From assembly GCA_900316855.1 (NCBI GenBank), contig ONEK01000009.1, positions 62,001-126,000 on the forward strand: 64,000 nucleotides of DNA. Reading direction: 5' to 3'. Below the pieces are notes generated by a model. That model saw only the letters and a program-made list of their open reading frames with translations, searched no databases and was not told the DNA's origin. Made by a program: the position numbers and the translations under genes. The DNA is from an uncultured Lachnospiraceae bacterium. Its GTDB lineage: Bacteria > Bacillota > Clostridia > Lachnospirales > Lachnospiraceae. Shown here in pieces: positions 59,190-64,000 of this stretch (positions are counted from its first letter, which is position 1; every line of letters starts with the position of its first letter).

Positions 59190-60128
59190 TCACCTTGACC
59201 CCTTGTCGTAGGGGATGCCCTCCGCCTTCGGCGCGCGCGAATTGCGCGACGTAAACGCCAGAACGAGGAGTGAAATGATGTACGGCATCATGTTGTAGAC
59301 CGTGCCGGGGATATGCAGCGCCGCCATCCAGTCGAAGCCGGAATACACATTCGACAGAGCGCGGAAGAACCCGAACAGGAGCGCTGCCAGTCCGATGTTC
59401 ACCGGCTTCCACGCGCCGAAGATCATAACGGCCAGGGCGAGGAACCCGAAGCCCGCGACGCCTGTCTCAAACTTCCACTCCGATGTGCCTGCCGTGATGT
59501 AGACGATGCCGCCGATGCCGCCGAGAACGCCGGAAATCAGCACGCCCGCCCAGCGCATTTTGTACACATTGATGCCGACGGAATCCGCCGCCTGGGGATT
59601 TTCGCCGCAGGCCATGAGCCGCAGGCCGAACTTCGTCTTATACAGGATCACATACGCCAAGGTCAGCGCGAGCAGCGCGACCAGCATGAACCAGTTGAAA
59701 TCAAACGATCCGATCCGGACGATGAACGCCTTCTTCGACGCGACATACTGCACGGTCGAGGAGACATTGTCCTCGTTCTCCGCCATGTTGATTGCCTTCA
59801 CGATAACCGTCGCAGCAGCGGTCGACAGAATGTTCAGCGCCGTCCCGACGAGCGTCTGGTCCGCCTTGAAATTAATGCAGGCGACGCCCAGCAGCACCGT
59901 ATAAGCAAGGCCCGACAATGCCGAAACGAGGAGCACGACCAGCACCGTGACGAGGGCATGCGCCGAACCGAGTGACTTCATTGTGAGCGCTCCGCCGAGC
60001 GCCCCCATGACCATAACGCCCTCCAGGCCCAGGTTGATGACACCCGAATGCTCGGAGAAGCACCCGCCCAGCGCAACCAGTGACAGAACCGAAGCAAAAA
60101 TCAACGTGTACTGAATGAGGAGTACCAT
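59190..60128 (-). CDS. nupQ: Nucleoside ABC transporter permease (NupQ/YufQ type)
   Basis: 312-residue permease of the BPD_transp_2 family with eight to nine helices. GGCFSEHSGVINLGLEGVMVMGA and LMACGENPQAADSVGINVYK are family signatures; the Asn/Gly ENP loop contacts the ATPase. It ends the bmp-nupO-nupP-nupQ series and overlaps nupP by one base (TGATG junction at 60128). Nucleoside or base uptake is inferred from family and context. Confidence 0.9.
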   Translation of the reverse strand: MVLLIQYTLIFASVLSLVALGGCFSEHSGVINLGLEGVMVMGALGGALTMKSLGSAHALVTVLVVLLVSALSGLAYTVLLGVACINFKADQTLVGTALNILSTAAATVIVKAINMAENEDNVSSTVQYVASKKAFIVRIGSFDFNWFMLVALLALTLAYVILYKTKFGLRLMACGENPQAADSVGINVYKMRWAGVLISGVLGGIGGIVYITAGTSEWKFETGVAGFGFLALAVMIFGAWKPVNIGLAALLFGFFRALSNVYSGFDWMAALHIPGTVYNMMPYIISLLVLAFTSRNSRAPKAEGIPYDKGSR

Positions 60129-61348
60129 CAGTCATCCCCTCCCTTCTTCTCCTGTTCGGACTCAGCAGTTCCGAATGCCTCTTTTGCATCCGCCGCCTCA
60201 GAGCGCGCCGTTTCCGCAGCACCAGCCGCGGCCCCGGCCGCCTTCGCCGCGAGGATCTTCTTCTCCTCGCTTGCCGCGAGCCGCGTGTTCATCACGTATT
60301 TGAAAAACAGCACGAAGCCGCACAGGTAGATGATGATCGCCGAGATGAGGTCAGACACCTGTGAGGGGTAAATTTTCTTGTTAAGGTACGAGCCGCCGCT
60401 CGTGATGTGCTGGATGAAAAACGACGAGAAAATCGTTCCGATGGGATGGAGGCCTCCGAGGAACGTCGCCGCGATGCCGTTGAAGCCCATGTCCGGCACG
60501 GATGACTGCGTCGTCGACCACTGCTCGTAGCCCGAAAGATACAGGAATGAAGCCCCGACGCCCGCGAGCGCGCCGCCGATGACGAGCGTGAGGATCAGGT
60601 TCTTCTTCTCGTTCATGCCGGCGTATTTTGCCGCGTCCTTGTTGAATCCGGTCGCGAGGATCTCGTAGCCCAGCTTTGTTTTCGACAGAACCACCCAGAT
60701 GAGAACCGCGACGAGAATCGAGATCGGCACCGCGATCGTCACATACTGGTTATGCGTAAACAGCTTGTCCAGTCCCGCTGTCGGCAGGAGCGCGCCGCTG
60801 TTCACCGCGCCGACCTGAATCGTGTACGGGCTCGCGGGATCCTTCACGTTCGCCAGCAGCATGTTCACGAGATACAGGCCGATCCAGTTCAGCATGATGC
60901 CGGAGATAACCTCGTTCACGTTGCCGTAGGCCTTCAGAACCCCGACGATGGCGCCCCACACCGCACCGGCTGCAAGCGCAAGAAGCACGCACAGCGGCCA
61001 CGGCAGCTTCCAGGCAAGCGCCGCCCACAGGCACGCTCCCGCACCCACGACGTACTGCCCCGCGGCGCCGATATTAAACAGCCCCGCCTTGTAGCAGAAG
61101 TTGATGGACAGCGCGCACATCAGGAGCGGCGCCGTCTTCGCCAGCGTATTGCCCAGATATTTCAGGGCGGCAGGCTTCGACGGATAGTTGAAAAAGTTTT
61201 TGATGATCGTCAGGATTGCCTCGCCCGCGCCCGCGGGATCAATCGCCAGCAGCACAAGGTAGCCCACGAACAGACCCAGGATTACACAGATCACCGCGGC
61301 CAGGATCGACTGGAAGGCGGAATTTTTCAGAATGCTTTTCTTATTCAT
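60128..61348 (-). CDS. nupP: Nucleoside ABC transporter permease (NupP/YufP type)
   Basis: 406-residue partner permease. About ten helices; family segments SINFCYKAGLFNIGAAGQYVVGA, NEVISGIMLNWIGLYLVNMLL and GFNKDAAKYAGMNEKKNLIL. The C-terminus carries an extra cytoplasmic Ala/Glu-rich tail of about 45 residues (AAGAAAGAAETARSEAADAKE) not needed for transport. It overlaps the ATPase gene by four bases. Confidence 0.9.
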   Translation of the reverse strand: MNKKSILKNSAFQSILAAVICVILGLFVGYLVLLAIDPAGAGEAILTIIKNFFNYPSKPAALKYLGNTLAKTAPLLMCALSINFCYKAGLFNIGAAGQYVVGAGACLWAALAWKLPWPLCVLLALAAGAVWGAIVGVLKAYGNVNEVISGIMLNWIGLYLVNMLLANVKDPASPYTIQVGAVNSGALLPTAGLDKLFTHNQYVTIAVPISILVAVLIWVVLSKTKLGYEILATGFNKDAAKYAGMNEKKNLILTLVIGGALAGVGASFLYLSGYEQWSTTQSSVPDMGFNGIAATFLGGLHPIGTIFSSFFIQHITSGGSYLNKKIYPSQVSDLISAIIIYLCGFVLFFKYVMNTRLAASEEKKILAAKAAGAAAGAAETARSEAADAKEAFGTAESEQEKKGGDD

Positions 61349-62895
61349 GCCTTCACCTCTTTATCTCTTTTTGCTCCCGCCATATACAGGCCGAGCTCCT
61401 GCGTGTTCGTCTTCTTCGGGTCAAGCTCTCCCGCGATCTCGCCCTCATACATAACGAGGATCCGGTCGGACAAATTCATGACCTCCTCCAGCTCCAGCGA
61501 AACCAGCAGCACCGCTGCGCCGGCGTCTCTTGCCTTTATGAGCTGCTTGTGGATGAATTCGATGGCGCCGACATCGAGGCCGCGCGTCGGCTGCACCGCT
61601 ACGACCAGCTTCGTGTTCCGGTCGAGCTCACGCGCGATGATCGCCTTCTGCTGATTGCCGCCCGACATCGACCGCGCTATCGTCACAGGCCCCTGTCCGG
61701 AGCGGACGTCATATTCCTGGATCAGGCGGTTCGCGTATTTGCGGATCGCGCCCTTTTTCAGGAACCCTGCCCCGCTCACGAATTCCGGCTTGTAATAGCT
61801 CTGCAGCGCCAGGTTGTATTCCAGCGAATAGTCCAGCACGAGGCCGTGCTTGTGCCGGTCCTCCGGGATGTGACACATATCCTTCGAGCGGTCACGGATC
61901 GTGGCGTGCGTAATGTCGCGCCCGCAGACCGTGATCGACCCCGACTTCACAGGCTCGAGTCCCGTAAGCCCGTAGATCAGCTCCGTCTGCCCGTTCCCGT
62001 CGATGCCGGCAATGCAGACGATCTCGCCTGCGTGCACCTGGAACGAAACATTTTTCACCGCGTTGTTGTGATGCAGCTTCGAGGCAACCGTCATGTCCTT
62101 CACGTCGAGCACGACATCCCCCGGCTTTGCCTTGTCCTTGGCAACGACAAGCTCCACATCGCGGCCGACCATCATGCGGGACAGCTCGTTTTCATTCGTG
62201 TCCCTGATATTCACCGTCCCGATGCACTTGCCGCGGCGAAGCACCGTACACCGGTCCGCCACCTCTATGATCTCGTTCAGCTTGTGGGAGATGAACAGAA
62301 TCGACTTCCCCTCCTTCGCGAGGTTCTTCATGATCTGCATCAGCTCCTCGATCTCCTGCGGCGTCAGCACCGCCGTCGGCTCGTCGAAAATCAGGATATC
62401 GTTGTCCCGGTACAGCATCTTAAGGATCTCGGTCCTCTGCTGCATGCCGACCGTGATATCCTCGATCTTCGCGTCCGGGTCAACCTTCAGGTTGTACTTC
62501 TGTGACAGGGCGAGGATCTTCTTTTTCGCCTCGTCCTTCTGCAGGAACCCGTTCTTCGTCGACTCCACGCCGAGGATGATGTTGTCGAGCACCGTGAAGC
62601 ACTGCACCAGCTTGAAGTGCTGATGCACCATGCCGATGCCCAGATCGTTCGCGACGTTCGGATTCGTGATCTTCACGTCCTTCCCGCCGATCCGGATCGT
62701 GCCCTCCTCCGCCTGATACAGGCCGAACAGCACGCTCATAAGCGTCGATTTCCCCGCGCCGTTCTCGCCAAGAAGCGCGTGAATCTCGCCCCTTTTCACC
62801 TGCAGCGTGATATTGTCATTCGCCACGATCCCGGGGAACCGCTTCGTGATCCCCAGCATCTCGATTGCATACGGCTCTTCCAACTTCTGCCACAC
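61345..62895 (-). CDS. nupO: Nucleoside ABC transporter ATPase, two nucleotide-binding domains (NupO/YufO type)
   Basis: 516-residue duplicated ATPase like RbsA. Domain 1: Walker A LLGENGAGKSTL, signature replaced by TVGMQQRTEI, Walker B ILIFDEPTAVLT. Domain 2: GIDGNGQTELI (degenerate A), signature MSGGNQQKAII, VVAVQPTRGLDVGA. The second Walker A and Walker B depart from consensus, as is usual for this family. The start is GTG at 62895; TTG 62883 is possible. An interspersed palindromic element lies between this gene and bmp. Confidence 0.92.
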   Translation of the reverse strand: MWQKLEEPYAIEMLGITKRFPGIVANDNITLQVKRGEIHALLGENGAGKSTLMSVLFGLYQAEEGTIRIGGKDVKITNPNVANDLGIGMVHQHFKLVQCFTVLDNIILGVESTKNGFLQKDEAKKKILALSQKYNLKVDPDAKIEDITVGMQQRTEILKMLYRDNDILIFDEPTAVLTPQEIEELMQIMKNLAKEGKSILFISHKLNEIIEVADRCTVLRRGKCIGTVNIRDTNENELSRMMVGRDVELVVAKDKAKPGDVVLDVKDMTVASKLHHNNAVKNVSFQVHAGEIVCIAGIDGNGQTELIYGLTGLEPVKSGSITVCGRDITHATIRDRSKDMCHIPEDRHKHGLVLDYSLEYNLALQSYYKPEFVSGAGFLKKGAIRKYANRLIQEYDVRSGQGPVTIARSMSGGNQQKAIIARELDRNTKLVVAVQPTRGLDVGAIEFIHKQLIKARDAGAAVLLVSLELEEVMNLSDRILVMYEGEIAGELDPKKTNTQELGLYMAGAKRDKEVKA

Positions 62896-62935
62896 TCCTT
62901 CCCCTCATGATGCAAAATCCAGCAGTTAGACCAGA

Positions 62936-63087
62936 GGTGTTCCTGTAACACATGAATTGCTTCGCGCGTCCGCAACGCTATAAACATCCCAAATCCACGC
63001 ACCGCATTGTTTCCGGATGTTTAGCGTCTTTCGGGTATCAGATTCTAATTCGGATATGTCCGGAATCAATTTGATGCCCTGAACCCT
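62936..63087. repeat. Interspersed palindromic element, relative of 15694-15911
   Basis: GAATTGCTTCGC (62954-62965), AAACATCC (62982-62989), AAATCC-CGCACCGC (62991-63005) and GGATGTTTAGCG (63015-63026) align in order with the 15.7-kb element. CGCTATAAACATCC and GGATGTTTAGCG arms can pair. Lies between bmp and the ATPase gene in an otherwise geneless 315-base gap. Confidence 0.75.
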
Positions 63088-63102
63088 TGCGTTAATAATA
63101 AC

Positions 63103-63136
63103 AAAAATGCCCGCCGGATAAAATATCCGGCGGGCA
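63103..63136 (-). terminator. Terminator/attenuator after the BMP lipoprotein gene
   Basis: Perfect 13-bp stem TGCCCGCCGGATA-AAA-TATCCGGCGGGCA, with five T following on the minus strand. Probably lowers expression of the transporter genes relative to the binding protein. Confidence 0.85.
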
Positions 63137-63210
63137 CCTCTTATTCGTTATTTACCTGTTCAGCCCGGGACGAGTGCCAATTTCATTCGGGAATATCCGG
63201 AGCGCCAGGA

Positions 63211-64000
63211 TTACTTCAGGTTTCCTTGATAGTTAACCTTCACGCTGTCAGCAGAAGGCTGCTCCGCGGAGATATCGTTGGAAACGGTGATCTTGCCGCT
63301 GAACATATCGGCAACGAGCTGCTTGTAGTCATCCTCGGAGAAACCGTCGGACCACTGCGTGGACTCCAGCGGCAGCTGAACGTAGTTGAGGGTCGGGTCA
63401 TCGCCGGAAACCATGCCGAGCGTCTGGATCTGTCCCTTGTAATCGTCCCACTTGCCGTCGCGGATCGCATCCAGCAGTGTGTTAACCGTTGCGCCGAGGC
63501 CCTTCATTGCGGACGTAACCGTCATGCCGTCGCCGTACTGGCCGTCGATCGTGCCCTTCTGGTCGACATCGACACCGATGACCTTGCCGTCAACCTTGGC
63601 CGCAGCCTCCGCCGCGGACGTATAGATACCGCCGCCGCAGGCGAATACAACCTCAGTGCCTCCCTGGTACCAGGTATCCATGGCAGCTGTGATATCCGCG
63701 TCGCCGTAGAACTGGTTGCCGTAAGCGTAGTTGATCTCCACGTCGCTCTCGCCGAGCTCCTTCGCCGCGTCATTCGCGCCCTGTACGAAGCCGTAGCCGT
63801 AGCGCATAACGGCGGGAACCGCCATACCGCCCAGGAACCCGAGCTTCTTGTAACCGAGCTTTACAGCAGCGACACCGGCCATATAGCCTGCCAGCTCTTC
63901 CTGGTATACCGCGCAGTAAACATTGTCGGAGTAGTAGTAATCCGCTACATTCCAGTTGTCCGGATTGTAGTCGTACTTGTCACCCAGGGCCTCGCCCAGC
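63211..64000 (-). CDS. bmpA: BMP-family nucleoside-binding lipoprotein, partial (5' end outside window)
   Basis: The last 263 codons of a substrate-binding protein. YCAVYQEELAGYMAGVAAVK, GFLGGMAVPAVMRYGYGFVQG, the ligand-loop FACGGGIYTSAAEAA and VIGVDVDQKGTIDGQY identify the BMP/Med family of purine nucleoside receptors. The lipoprotein signal lies beyond the right edge. It heads the importer operon and is followed by a strong hairpin, giving the usual excess of binding protein over membrane parts. Confidence 0.92.
   Translation of the reverse strand, partial: LGEALGDKYDYNPDNWNVADYYYSDNVYCAVYQEELAGYMAGVAAVKLGYKKLGFLGGMAVPAVMRYGYGFVQGANDAAKELGESDVEINYAYGNQFYGDADITAAMDTWYQGGTEVVFACGGGIYTSAAEAAAKVDGKVIGVDVDQKGTIDGQYGDGMTVTSAMKGLGATVNTLLDAIRDGKWDDYKGQIQTLGMVSGDDPTLNYVQLPLESTQWSDGFSEDDYKQLVADMFSGKITVSNDISAEQPSADSVKVNYQGNLK

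Overview
The window is a chromosomal segment from a GC-rich, Gram-positive, rod-shaped anaerobe, most likely a member of the Lachnospiraceae (Clostridia). The evidence is the rplU-prp-rpmA-obgE block with a Firmicutes-type L27 prepeptide, the lexA/yneA divergon, a SepF-PLPBP-HlyD block, the mre/mrd/rodA morphogenesis genes joined to miaB-mutS-mutL-miaA-radC, and Clostridia-type NupOPQ/BMP nucleoside import. The taxon is inferred from gene content only. I saw no rRNA, tRNA, CRISPR array or complete insertion sequence.

Layout. 1-2.3 kb: a partial BrnT-like toxin and a chemoreceptor. 2.6-7.2 kb: rplU, prp, rpmA, obgE, yhbY, nadD, yqeK and rsfS, a ribosome-assembly and NAD block. 7.3-11.3 kb: an ABC ATPase with a large FtsX-type permease. 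11.4-13 kb: lexA and a LysM division inhibitor (YneA type) sharing a control region with three LexA boxes. 13-18 kb: a CPA2 antiporter, a tyrosine recombinase, an AI-2E family exporter and dtd. 18-21 kb: a broken metallophosphoesterase, a YibE/F protein and a PIN-toxin remnant. 21-25.8 kb: a second chemoreceptor, a membrane diguanylate cyclase and a cytidylate-kinase-like protein. 25.8-33.5 kb (minus): rluD, lspA, aroB, sepF, PLPBP, HlyD-like, a P-loop protein and a D,D-carboxypeptidase. 33.4-54.1 kb (minus): mgsA-like, rodA, mrdA, mreD, mreC, mreB, radC, an Alum_res-family PLP protein, miaA, a GT2 enzyme, mutL, mutS, miaB and pepT. 54.2-59 kb: an AT-richer Phd/Doc module, a possible nuclease, a DUF5662 protein, a GH13-like protein lacking its catalytic residues and a small hypothetical. 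59.2-64 kb (minus): two permeases, a double ATPase and a BMP lipoprotein of a nucleoside importer.

Functional links. Envelope growth (MreBCD, PBP2, RodA, SepF, LspA, carboxypeptidase), translation quality control (Obg, RsfS, Dtd, MiaA, MiaB, RluD) and DNA repair (MutS, MutL, RadC, LexA) dominate. Two receptors and a GGDEF enzyme add motility and second-messenger signalling.

The most unusual feature is not a protein. Many intergenic spaces are packed with short, near-perfect hairpins. Their arms differ from site to site, but their tips come from a small vocabulary (GC-loop-GC, for example GCCGATGC, GCGAAGGC, GCTGATGC, and a GAAATCCGC...GCGGTTTC core). Some stems show compensatory changes between copies. 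Several overlap stop codons, one forms the C-terminus of MreD, and one lies in frame inside mutL. Larger composites include a 308-bp element with terminal inverted repeats and 9-bp flanking direct repeats, a related copy near 63 kb, a duplicated hairpin pair near 20.8 kb, and a 93-bp (31-codon) tandem repeat after mrdA.
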